A stretch of DNA of 41,334 nt from a virus, in the IMG/VR virus record IMGVR_UViG_3300047552_000224, positions 1 to 41,334 of that record; one strand, written 5' to 3'. Positions 6,387 to 14,284 of this stretch are shown in pieces. The stretch's first letter is position 1; each line of letters opens with the position of its first letter. Position numbers and translations under genes: made by a program. The notes below the pieces were generated by a model, which was not told the origin of the DNA, did no database searches, and saw only the letters and a program-made list of their open reading frames with translations.

Positions 6387-6949
6387 AAACCTGCAAGGTA
6401 TGTAAGGCTAAATTTTCCCCGCAAAGGCCATTGCAAAGCGTTTGTAGCCCAGAATGCAGCTTTGGCCTTATCACCCTAGCCAAAACTAAAGCAGAGCGAA
6501 TACAGAGCCAAGAAGCGAAGAAAGTAATTCGGCTGGAAAAAGAGAAACTGAAAACCAAAGGCGACTGGATTAAAGAAGCGCAGGAAGCGGTTAATGCTTA
6601 TGTTCGATACAGAGACAAAGATAAGCACTGCATTAGTTGTGGCGTAAAGCTAATGACTGGAATTGTCGGTGGTGGATTTGATGCAGGCCACTATCGCTCT
6701 AGAGGAAGTTCGCCACATCTAAGATTCGATGCTGACCGCAACATAATGGGCCAATGCAAAAGGTGTAACCGTTATTTAAACGGAAATGTAACAAACTATA
6801 GAATAGGATTGGCTTTGCGAATTGGTGAGGAAGAATTGGCTAAGTTAGAATCGGATAATGAACCGCGTAAATACTCAATAGACGATCTAAAGAATATAAA
6901 AGCGATATACAAAGCAAAGCTAAAGGATTTGAAGTGCAATATCTCTTAA
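6371..6949 (+). CDS. ninG: NinG recombination protein, 192 aa
   Basis: NinG (Rap) family, a structure-specific endonuclease acting on branched recombination intermediates. Seen are the N-terminal CKVCKAKFSP and CSPEC zinc site, the long basic helix, then HCISCG, the diagnostic DAGHYRSRGSSPHLRFD and CKRCNRYLNGN. The length is normal for the family. AAAGG lies 6 bases before the ATG, inside the end of the upstream endonuclease gene. Confidence 0.9.
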   Translation: MAIRLKTCKVCKAKFSPQRPLQSVCSPECSFGLITLAKTKAERIQSQEAKKVIRLEKEKLKTKGDWIKEAQEAVNAYVRYRDKDKHCISCGVKLMTGIVGGGFDAGHYRSRGSSPHLRFDADRNIMGQCKRCNRYLNGNVTNYRIGLALRIGEEELAKLESDNEPRKYSIDDLKNIKAIYKAKLKDLKCNIS

Positions 6950-8106
6950 AGTACGCCACACCACGCCAAGCCGAATGTATTAAAGCGTATATCGAACATG
7001 GCTCTAGCAGAAAAGCAGCAGCAGCATTGGGAATAGCTAAATCAGGTGTAAATGATGCGATTAATGCGGTAAAGGTAAAAGCCGCATTACAAGGCGAATC
7101 ACCAGAGCATGATATGACTAGGTCTGTGCCTGATGGCTTTAAGGTTAAAGGCGTATCGACGTACTACAACAAGGATGGTGTTGCATCCGGTCAGTGGGTT
7201 AAGTCGTCTGCTGATGAGCAAAGACGCTATGAGTTAATGCTAGAGGCTGTTGAGGCTCTAAAGGAAGAATTGCCTGTTTATGAGCCGGTTGAATTTGCAG
7301 GATCAGGTAACTCTGATTTGCTTTGCATGTACGTTATTACCGATTACCACTTTGCTCAATTGTCGGATGGTTTTGAGACTCGTGGCGATGACTACGATCT
7401 GAAGATTGCAGAGAGGCAGCTAATAGCCTGGTTCTCTCAGGCAATAGAGCAATCACCTGATGCTGACGTTGGGGTGTTTGCACAGTGCGGTGACTTCATG
7501 CACTTCTCTGGTTCGGCTCTTGAGGCTGTTACCGAGATGAGCAAAAACATTCTTGATGCTGACTCTCGGCTTTATAAGGTTGTTAGGGTTGTAATTCGTG
7601 TAATCAGATCAGTAATCAAAATGCTTTTGGATAAGCATAAAACTGTTCATGTGATATTTGCTGAAGGCAATCACGATATGTCAGCGAGTGTGTATATGCG
7701 CGAATGGTTGAGTGTAATGTATGAGGATGAGCCGCGTATCACAATTGATACATCAGCTGATCCTTATTACGCATACGAATTTGGAAACACATCAATCTTT
7801 GTGCATCATGGACACAAAAGAAAAGTATCTGATATTTCAAAGGTATTCGCATCAAAGTTCCGCGAAATGTTCGGGCGCACTAAATACTCGTATGCGCACA
7901 TGGGTCATTTGCATCATGTGGATGTGAAAGAAGATCACCTAATGATTGTTGAGCAGCATAGAACGCTTGCAGCTTCAGATGCACATTCGAGTCGTGGCGG
8001 GTATTCATCTGGCCGAGATGCAAAGGTTATTGTGTATCACCGTAAATATGGCGAGGTTGCTAGAACAACAATAAATTCATCAATGGTTGCTGATTGTCAT
8101 GGCTAA
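6934..8106 (+). CDS. Metallophosphoesterase with N-terminal HTH, 390 aa
   Basis: Residues about 10-45 form a helix-turn-helix (RQAECIKAYIEHGSSRKAAA). The rest is a calcineurin-type phosphoesterase with metal motifs TDYHF (about 135), CGDFMH (about 185), EGNHD (about 243), HHGHK and GHLHH (about 323). Likely a phosphodiesterase or nuclease acting on DNA; the true substrate is unknown. The GTG start has AAAGGA upstream and overlaps ninG by 16 bases. The gene ends the replication and recombination block. Confidence 0.8.
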   Translation: MQYLLKYATPRQAECIKAYIEHGSSRKAAAALGIAKSGVNDAINAVKVKAALQGESPEHDMTRSVPDGFKVKGVSTYYNKDGVASGQWVKSSADEQRRYELMLEAVEALKEELPVYEPVEFAGSGNSDLLCMYVITDYHFAQLSDGFETRGDDYDLKIAERQLIAWFSQAIEQSPDADVGVFAQCGDFMHFSGSALEAVTEMSKNILDADSRLYKVVRVVIRVIRSVIKMLLDKHKTVHVIFAEGNHDMSASVYMREWLSVMYEDEPRITIDTSADPYYAYEFGNTSIFVHHGHKRKVSDISKVFASKFREMFGRTKYSYAHMGHLHHVDVKEDHLMIVEQHRTLAASDAHSSRGGYSSGRDAKVIVYHRKYGEVARTTINSSMVADCHG

Positions 8107-8896
8107 TTTAGTTGATTACATAGGTCAAAAGTTTGGAAAGTTGACTGTTTTATCTAGGGCAGAAAACTCAAATGCAAATAAGCGCAGATACAACTGTATA
8201 TGTGAGTGCGGAGGATCGTCTGTTGTTGTTGCATCTTCTTTGAAGAACGGAAGGATTACAACATGCGGATGTGGTCAGCGTGAGGCTGTTTCAAGGATTG
8301 GTAAGTCTTTGCTAATTGATTTAACTGGCATGAGATTTCATAGGCTTTGCGTCGTAAGTAGAGCAGAAAACAAAAGCGGCAAAACTGCTTGGAATTGTAT
8401 TTGCGACTGTGGTTCTGCATCTGTTGTTAGTTCTGGTAATTTAAAAAGCGGATTAACGAAGAGTTGCGGGTGTTATTTGCGAGAGAAAAGCGCACAAACT
8501 TTGTTTAAACACGGCAAGTCAAGAACTGCGGAGTATCTAAAAGAAAAGGCAAAAAGAAAAAACGAACGAGACAGGAAAAATCCGCTTAAATTGGCTACGT
8601 TTCGCATTCGTGACTTAATTCGGAAGTCTCTAAAAATTAAATGCTTTAATAAAAACCAGAAAACAGCACAAATTCTAGGTTGTGATTACGATTTCTTTAA
8701 AAAACACATAGAGAGACAGTTTAACGATGGTATGTGCTGGAATAGAATTAGTGAAATACATATAGATCACATCATTCCAGTTGCTACTGCAAAAACAATT
8801 GATGAAGTTGTCGCTCTGTGTCACTTTACAAATCTAAGGCCAGTATGGGCAAAGGATAATTTATCAAAGGGCGCAAAAAATCTGTTCCTTATTTGA
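8099..8896 (+). CDS. HNH-type endonuclease with two zinc modules, 265 aa
   Basis: Two repeated modules (about residues 5-60 and 70-125) each hold the pattern G-x-KFGKLTVL or MRFHRLCVV, then C-x-CxCG and a closing CGC, as in phage zinc-binding homing proteins. A C-terminal HNH-like core shows HIDHIIPVA and LRPVWAKDNLSKGAKN. Very AT-rich compared with the genes around it, so probably acquired. The ATG overlaps the end of the phosphoesterase gene. It is the second inserted endonuclease in the early operon. Confidence 0.75.
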   Translation: MANLVDYIGQKFGKLTVLSRAENSNANKRRYNCICECGGSSVVVASSLKNGRITTCGCGQREAVSRIGKSLLIDLTGMRFHRLCVVSRAENKSGKTAWNCICDCGSASVVSSGNLKSGLTKSCGCYLREKSAQTLFKHGKSRTAEYLKEKAKRKNERDRKNPLKLATFRIRDLIRKSLKIKCFNKNQKTAQILGCDYDFFKKHIERQFNDGMCWNRISEIHIDHIIPVATAKTIDEVVALCHFTNLRPVWAKDNLSKGAKNLFLI

Positions 8897-8919
8897 TTGT
8901 GTTGTTTAGGATATATAAT
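8892..8919 (+). promoter_or_regulatory. Candidate late promoter
   Basis: A perfect TATAAT (8914-8919) lies ahead of the terminase block. TTTGAT (8892-8897, 16-base spacer) or TTGATT (8893-8898, 15-base spacer) can serve as -35. The promoter candidate at 10782-10808 has the same TTGAT and 15-base spacing. Confidence 0.45.
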
Positions 8920-8948
8920 GCTAGGTAACAAGTTATTGGAAGTTAACA

Positions 8949-9134
8949 ATGGATGACGCAGACCGCGCAGATTTATTTATTGAAAGCGTAATAGACGATC
9001 ACGTTAAGGAAGCAATGCGTAAAGCAGCAGATATTCCTAAAGGTGAATCAGGTGAATGCCACTGGTGTGGTTACGAGTTCAATAGAATAGTCAATGGCGC
9101 ATGTGGTAAATGCAGAGATAAGTTCGGACTGTAA
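8949..9134 (+). CDS. TraR/DksA-type zinc-finger protein, 61 aa
   Basis: Resembles short phage TraR-like proteins: an acidic helical start (MDDADRADLFIESVIDDHV), then ECHWCGYEF and ACGKCRD forming a four-cysteine zinc finger. TraR-type proteins bind RNA polymerase in its secondary channel, so it may tune late or host transcription. It is the first gene after the early block and follows a candidate promoter. Its stop codon lies inside a small hairpin (CGGACT/AGTCCG). Confidence 0.75.
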   Translation: MDDADRADLFIESVIDDHVKEAMRKAADIPKGESGECHWCGYEFNRIVNGACGKCRDKFGL

Positions 9135-9182
9135 TAAGTCCGTTTGAAACCGAAGTATTCGGATAATCGAGAGAACCCGAAA

Positions 9183-9479
9183 ATGATTGAAGATAAACCG
9201 AAAAATACGGGAAGATTCGGAAAAGGTAATCCTGGTAAGCCTAAAGGCGCATTAAGCAAGACTACAGTGATTGCTAAAGATGTTATTGCTAAAGCCGCAG
9301 AAGGTTTAGGCGGTGCTGATAGATTGCTAGAGTGGTGCAAGGAAGATGACGCTAACGAAAAAGCGTTTTGGACTACGATCTACCCGAAGCTATTGCCTCT
9401 CCAAGTAGCAGGCGACAAAGAGAATCCACTGCGTACCGTGTCAATGATTGAACTCGTTGCCATGTCAAAGAATGACTAA
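9183..9479 (+). CDS. Terminase small subunit-like protein, 98 aa
   Basis: The basic GRFGKGNPGKPKGALSKTT near the N-terminus is the DUF5681-type DNA-recognition start often found just before terminase large genes. The end (IYPKLLPLQVAG) also fits phage small terminases. Start chosen at ATG 9183 over a TTG at 9144. It overlaps the large subunit by 8 bases. It should recognise the packaging site. Confidence 0.7.
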   Translation: MIEDKPKNTGRFGKGNPGKPKGALSKTTVIAKDVIAKAAEGLGGADRLLEWCKEDDANEKAFWTTIYPKLLPLQVAGDKENPLRTVSMIELVAMSKND

Positions 9480-10785
9480 ACACCAGATCAGACTGCCGGA
9501 GAAGTTGATTCCGGTATTCCTTGGGCCTGCTGACGTTCGATGGGCTTGTGGTGGTCGAGGCTCGGCTAAGACTCGCTCATTTGCTGCAATGATTGCGGTT
9601 CGTGGCCGCATGTATGGTGAAGCAGGTATCACAGGGCAGTTGCTCTGCGCTCGTCAGTTTATGAACTCATTGGATGATTCTTCGCTAGAGGAATGTAAGC
9701 GAGCCATTGAGGACGATGAGTGGCTGAGTGAATACTACGAGATAGGCGACAAGTACATCCGAAGTCGTGATGGGCTTATCTGGTTCTCATTCGCTGGCCT
9801 GGATAGGAATATCAACAGCGTTAAATCAAAGGGCCGCATTCTAATCTGTTGGGTAGATGAAGCGGAACCTGTTACAGAAGCAGCGTTCCAGATTCTTGAG
9901 CCAACGCTACGGGAAGAGGGCGAAGGTTGGAATGCTGAACTATGGGTAACATGGAATCCAGTACGCAAGACTGCGCCGGTAGAGACGCGTTATCGTAACT
10001 CTCAGAGTCCTATGGTTAAGGGCTGCGTCATTAACTGGAAAGACAATCCTAAGTTCCCAGACAAACTAGAGCGTCAGCGAGTTAGAGATTTGGAAGAACG
10101 TCCAGATCAATACTCGCATATTTGGGATGGTGAATACGCTACAGCTATTGCCGGTGCTTACTTTGCTAAAGACCTGGTGCTAGCTAATGAGCAAGGGCGA
10201 ATCAGCAAGGTTTCATTCGATCCAATGTTTAGAACCAAAGTATTCTGCGACTTAGGTGGAACTGGTGCTAAAGCTGATGCCTTCGCTATGTGGCCTGCTC
10301 AGTTTATCGCTAGAGAGATTCGCACAAGGGATCATTACGAGGTTCAAGGCCAACCATTATCTGCACATGTTCAATACTTACGGTCAAAAGGTTATACGCC
10401 TGACAATACCGATATTTGGTTGCCGCATGATGGCGATACGAATGAAAAGGTTATAGATACATCTTTTAGAAAAGCATTTGAGGATGTAGGTTATACGGTT
10501 GAAGTTGTGCCTAATCAGGGCAAAGGCGCAGCGAAACAGCGAGTAGAAGCGGCTCGACGTAGATTCCCTATGGTTTGGTTTGATAAAGACACAACAGAAG
10601 GCGGCAGATTGGCTCTCGGTTGGTATCACGAAAAGATTGATGATATTCGCGGAATGGGAATGGGGCCGGAACATGACTGGTCATCGCATTCATCAGATGC
10701 TTTCGGTTTAATGTGTGTTGCTTATCAAGAGCCGAATAATTGGGGAACTCAAACGCTTAAATATCCGTCTTTGTCTTACGCTTGA
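9472..10785 (+). CDS. terL: Terminase large subunit, 437 aa
   Basis: ATP-driven DNA packaging motor and nuclease. Walker A GGRGSAKT is at residues 27-34 and Walker B ILICWVDEAE at about 125-134. The C-terminal RNase-H-like nuclease begins around FCDLGGTGAKADAFAMW. The length is normal for Terminase_3-type proteins. The start ATG 9472 overlaps the small subunit's stop. Confidence 0.92.
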   Translation: MTKHQIRLPEKLIPVFLGPADVRWACGGRGSAKTRSFAAMIAVRGRMYGEAGITGQLLCARQFMNSLDDSSLEECKRAIEDDEWLSEYYEIGDKYIRSRDGLIWFSFAGLDRNINSVKSKGRILICWVDEAEPVTEAAFQILEPTLREEGEGWNAELWVTWNPVRKTAPVETRYRNSQSPMVKGCVINWKDNPKFPDKLERQRVRDLEERPDQYSHIWDGEYATAIAGAYFAKDLVLANEQGRISKVSFDPMFRTKVFCDLGGTGAKADAFAMWPAQFIAREIRTRDHYEVQGQPLSAHVQYLRSKGYTPDNTDIWLPHDGDTNEKVIDTSFRKAFEDVGYTVEVVPNQGKGAAKQRVEAARRRFPMVWFDKDTTEGGRLALGWYHEKIDDIRGMGMGPEHDWSSHSSDAFGLMCVAYQEPNNWGTQTLKYPSLSYA

Positions 10786-10808
10786 TATTTTTTATTATCG
10801 TATATAAT
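10782..10808 (+). promoter_or_regulatory. Candidate late promoter before portal
   Basis: TTGATA (10782-10787) overlaps the terL stop and is followed, after 15 bases, by a perfect TATAAT (10803-10808). The intervening stretch is AT-rich. The short spacer is suboptimal but matches the arrangement at 8892-8919. Confidence 0.45.
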
Positions 10809-10830
10809 CGCAGCAACTAAACCTCTATAA

Positions 10831-10849
10831 CACCGAGATGGTGCTGGAG
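10831..10849 (+). promoter_or_regulatory. Late-gene 5' hairpin next to ribosome site (copy 1)
   Basis: CACC-GAGAT-GGTG followed at once by CTGGAG, the ribosome site of the portal gene. One of five related hairpins upstream of late genes (others at 17036, 18059, 19515 and 30628). This copy has a 5-base loop rather than the GTGA tetraloop. Confidence 0.5.
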
Positions 10850-10855
10850 TATTGA

Positions 10856-13114
10856 ATGGCTGGAATAACTGAAGACGAGTTGAAAGCACTCGTAGATAAC
10901 GAACTTAGAAACTCTCTAGGCTATTACGGCGGGAAACTCGCTGAACAACGTCGCAAGGCTGAGTACTATTATCTCGGCATTCCTAAAGGTGATCTGTCAC
11001 CTCCTGACGTTGAAGGACGCTCATCAGTAGTATCGACTGACGTTCGCAATATCATTGAATGGATGATTCCAACACTGATGACTAAGTTTGTCAGTGGCGA
11101 TAATGTCGTTGAGTTTGAACCTACCAAAGACGGTGATGAAGAAAAGGCGCAATCCGCAACGGATTACATTAATTACCTATTCTTCAAGAAGAACAACGGC
11201 TTTTCTATCACCGAGATGGCTTTCCGTGATGCTCTCCTGCAAAAGAAGGGCATTATTAAAGTCTGGTGGGATACATCTAATGAAGAGAAGCGAGAAGAAT
11301 ACAAGGCTCTTTCTGATGTAGAACTGGCTCAGATTCTCGAGGATGATGAAGTAGAGCCTATTGAGCATAACCAATATCCAGATGAAGAAGATATTGAGCA
11401 GCGTCAAGAGGCTATCAACCAGATAGCGCAGCAGTTACAGCAGGCTCAAGTAGCCGCACAGCAAGGTAACGCACGGGCTCTGCAAGAGTCTATTCAACTA
11501 CAAGCCAAGATTGACCAGATTAGCCAGATTCCACCCAAGATGCTGCACGACGTTGCAGTTAAGCGGGTGAATAAAGAGGGCAAGCTAGTTCTTGAGAACA
11601 TCCCGCCGGAAGAGTTTCTTCTGTGTCGTGATGCTAAGAACATTGAAGATGCTCGTTTCGTAGCGCATCGCGTTCTGCGTACTAAGTCATACCTCAAGTC
11701 AATGGGTTACAAGAACGTCGATAACCTATCTGGCGATGACTCGACTAACTCATTCAATGCCGAGCGTGTTGAACGCATGTCGATTGATAACGAGTTTGGC
11801 TTCATCAATCAGGACTCGAACACGGCTGATGAATCTCAGCGTCAAATCTGGGTCATTGAGGCTTATGTACGCGCTGACCGTGACGGTGACGGTATTTCAG
11901 AACTCATCAAGGTTACTAAGGCCGGTAATGAGATTCTTGAGGAAGAAGTAGTCGATTGCGCCCCGTTTGTTGATTTCGACTGTATCAAGATTCCGCACAA
12001 GGCTTTCGGCCTGTCTGTTGCTGACATGGCAATGGAGTCACAGAAGATCAAGACGAACATCCTCCGCGCATCGTTGGATGACCTTTACCTGCGTGTGAAC
12101 GGCAGGTATTTCGCCGTAGAAAATCAGGTCAACTTAGATGACTTATTGACCTCTCGCCCTGGTGGTGTGGTTCGTATCAAGCAAGCGGGTGCAGTTGGTC
12201 GTCTTGACCAAGCCGGTGGTGATGCTCAGTCTGCTCAGGTGATGATGGAGTACATGCAGTCTGACCTTGAGAATCGTACAGGTTGGACTCGTTATTCTCA
12301 GGGTACGGATGCTGACTCACTGAACGATACGGCGACGGGTGTTCTCACTGTCACCAACCGTGCAGACATGCGTATTGACCTGATCGCTCGTCACTTCGCT
12401 GATGGTTTCGTTCGCCTGTTCCGCATGATGCTCAAGCTGGTTCTACAGAATCAGAACAAAGAAGCAATCATCCGTCTGAATGGCAATTACGTTCAGATTG
12501 ATCCGCGTGAATGGCGCAATGGCTTTGATACCAACATCAATGTAGGTCTTGGTACGGGTGATAAGACTCAGCAAGCGCAGAAGATCATGCAATTGATGGG
12601 CATCCAGCGTGAAGCCTTGGCTATCGGTGTAGCTAACCCGCAGAACGTCTATGAAGCGGCTCACGAGTTTGCTAAGACGCTTGGCTATAAGAACGGTAAC
12701 AAGTTCTTCTCTGATCCATCTAAAGCCCCGCCACAGCAGAAACAGCCTGATCCATTGGTGCAAGTTGAGCAGATGAAGCAGCAGGGCAAAGCACAAGAGA
12801 TGCAGGCAACGATGCAACTTGAGCGTGAAAAGACTCAGCTAGAGATGCAACAGTCTCAATTCTCCGCACAAGTAGAAGCCGAGAAGAAGAATATGGAGAA
12901 CGAAACACACGCTCAGTTGGAGTTGCTTAAGTCTCAGCACCAGATGGAACTAGAGCAGATGCGTATTCAAGCCACCAATGATCTTGAGTGGCGTAAGGCT
13001 CAACTCCAAGCAGAGACACAAATCCTCGTCGCTCAGTTGAACAATCAGGCCAAGGTAGATGCTGCTGCGGATAAGGCGGCAAATGCTGCGGTTAGCAATC
13101 AATGGGGTGAGTAA
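10856..13114 (+). CDS. Portal protein, 752 aa
   Basis: Forms the dodecameric ring through which DNA enters and leaves the head. The N-terminal part (YYYLGIPKGDLSPPDVEGRS, RNIIEWMIPTLMTKF) is typical of large podovirus portals. The size is close to the P22 portal. From about residue 620 the sequence is Gln/Glu-rich and strongly coiled-coil, like the barrel helix at the inner end of P22-type portals. It sits directly after terL; its stop overlaps the next start (TAATG). Confidence 0.88.
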   Translation: MAGITEDELKALVDNELRNSLGYYGGKLAEQRRKAEYYYLGIPKGDLSPPDVEGRSSVVSTDVRNIIEWMIPTLMTKFVSGDNVVEFEPTKDGDEEKAQSATDYINYLFFKKNNGFSITEMAFRDALLQKKGIIKVWWDTSNEEKREEYKALSDVELAQILEDDEVEPIEHNQYPDEEDIEQRQEAINQIAQQLQQAQVAAQQGNARALQESIQLQAKIDQISQIPPKMLHDVAVKRVNKEGKLVLENIPPEEFLLCRDAKNIEDARFVAHRVLRTKSYLKSMGYKNVDNLSGDDSTNSFNAERVERMSIDNEFGFINQDSNTADESQRQIWVIEAYVRADRDGDGISELIKVTKAGNEILEEEVVDCAPFVDFDCIKIPHKAFGLSVADMAMESQKIKTNILRASLDDLYLRVNGRYFAVENQVNLDDLLTSRPGGVVRIKQAGAVGRLDQAGGDAQSAQVMMEYMQSDLENRTGWTRYSQGTDADSLNDTATGVLTVTNRADMRIDLIARHFADGFVRLFRMMLKLVLQNQNKEAIIRLNGNYVQIDPREWRNGFDTNINVGLGTGDKTQQAQKIMQLMGIQREALAIGVANPQNVYEAAHEFAKTLGYKNGNKFFSDPSKAPPQQKQPDPLVQVEQMKQQGKAQEMQATMQLEREKTQLEMQQSQFSAQVEAEKKNMENETHAQLELLKSQHQMELEQMRIQATNDLEWRKAQLQAETQILVAQLNNQAKVDAAADKAANAAVSNQWGE

Positions 13115-13485
13115 TGAACCCAGAGATGAAACTGATTATGAATAAGGCTGAGAACGATGACGAGCGACTGTTTAAGTTGCTCATGGAACTAGGCGGCAAA
13201 GTTGATCGCTTGGTTGAGGACGTTGCTAGCTTTGAAGAAACACGCCAGATGATCCTGCATCACATCCGTGGTGAGGAAAGCATATTGGAAGAGTTCAAGA
13301 GCGCATTCCCAGGTGGTGATCCTAAAGGGCATAGGACGTATCACGAGGAAGTAATCAACCAAGTCAAGGCTAAAAAAGAGTTCTGGAACAAGTTAGCGTT
13401 TGAGTTAGCCAAGTGGGGCTTGATTGCTTTCATTGGCTGGACGGTGATTCAAATGTGGCATGGCGCATTGCAGGGGCCAAAATGA
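13114..13485 (+). CDS. Small membrane protein with one TM helix, 123 aa
   Basis: A long charged helical region (EDVASFEETRQMILHHIRGEES) is followed by a single C-terminal membrane segment (KWGLIAFIGWTVIQMW). It is first of three overlapping genes that look like a lysis cassette, so it may be a holin-like or accessory lysis protein. The family was not identified. An inner-membrane position with the N-terminus in the cytoplasm is likely, since no signal peptide is seen. Confidence 0.65.
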   Translation: MNPEMKLIMNKAENDDERLFKLLMELGGKVDRLVEDVASFEETRQMILHHIRGEESILEEFKSAFPGGDPKGHRTYHEEVINQVKAKKEFWNKLAFELAKWGLIAFIGWTVIQMWHGALQGPK

Positions 13486-13898
13486 AATTAGTCCTAATCC
13501 GAGATCAATCTGATATTGATGGCACGTTTGGAAAACTCTATATCAATGGCTTGTTTCAGTGCCATACCTTAGAGGATATGGATAGACGTTTAGAGGATGG
13601 TGGCGAGAAAGTCTATGGGCAGACAGCCATTCCACGCGGAACTTACAAGGTCATTATCGACTTTAGTAACCGCTTCAAGAAACAAATGATGCGCCTCGTT
13701 GATGTGCCGCAGTTTTCTGGTGTCCGCATTCACTCGGGAAATACGCATGAGGATACTGACGGTTGCTTGTTGCTCGGTAATGGCCGAAACACGACTAGCA
13801 CTTATCTATTGGACTCTCGTAACGCTGTTAATAAGGTATTTGACGCAGTAGAGAACGCACTAGATCGCGGTCAAGAAGTAACCATTGAGGTGAAATGA
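13482..13898 (+). CDS. DUF5675 protein, probable lysis enzyme, 138 aa
   Basis: Contains PRGTYKVIID, then the DUF5675 signature VRIHSGNTHEDTDGCLLLGN. His84 and Cys95 are placed as in L,D-transpeptidase-like (YkuD) folds. No other cell-wall enzyme is recognisable in the window, and its neighbours are a membrane protein and a holin, so a cell-wall role is a reasonable inference rather than a fact. ATGA overlaps on both sides. Confidence 0.7.
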   Translation: MKLVLIRDQSDIDGTFGKLYINGLFQCHTLEDMDRRLEDGGEKVYGQTAIPRGTYKVIIDFSNRFKKQMMRLVDVPQFSGVRIHSGNTHEDTDGCLLLGNGRNTTSTYLLDSRNAVNKVFDAVENALDRGQEVTIEVK

Positions 13899-14284
13899 TG
13901 TGGAACCTACTCATTCCGGTAATCGGTAACGTCTTAGACAAGATATTCCCCGATAAGACTAAGGCTGACGAGGCTAAAGCGCGCCTGATTGAACTCCAGA
14001 TGAATGGAGAACTTCAGACATTGATGGCGCAACTAGAGATCAACAAAGAAGAAGCCAAGAGCGAGCATATCTTTGTCTCTGGTGGTCGTCCTGCATGCAT
14101 CTGGATTGGTGCAGTAGCTTTGGGTTACGCCTCAGTGCTTGAGCCGATCATGCGCTTCGTTGCCAAGGTTGCATTCGGTTATGAAGGTGAGTTTCCGGTG
14201 ATTGATACGAATATCACCATGCAGGTTTTATTCGGCCTCCTTGGTCTGGGTGCTATGCGCTCGTTTGATAAGGCTCAAAAATGA
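13895..14284 (+). CDS. 3TM-type holin, 129 aa
   Basis: Matches the layout of the GTA/3TM holin family: a short hydrophobic start (LLIPVIGNVLDKIFP), a charged helix (AKARLIELQMNGEL), the conserved HIFVSGGRPACIWIGAVALGY, and a last membrane segment (MQVLFGLLGLGAMR). It would open the inner membrane at lysis. Overlaps the DUF5675 gene upstream and the fibre gene downstream. Confidence 0.8.
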   Translation: MMWNLLIPVIGNVLDKIFPDKTKADEAKARLIELQMNGELQTLMAQLEINKEEAKSEHIFVSGGRPACIWIGAVALGYASVLEPIMRFVAKVAFGYEGEFPVIDTNITMQVLFGLLGLGAMRSFDKAQK

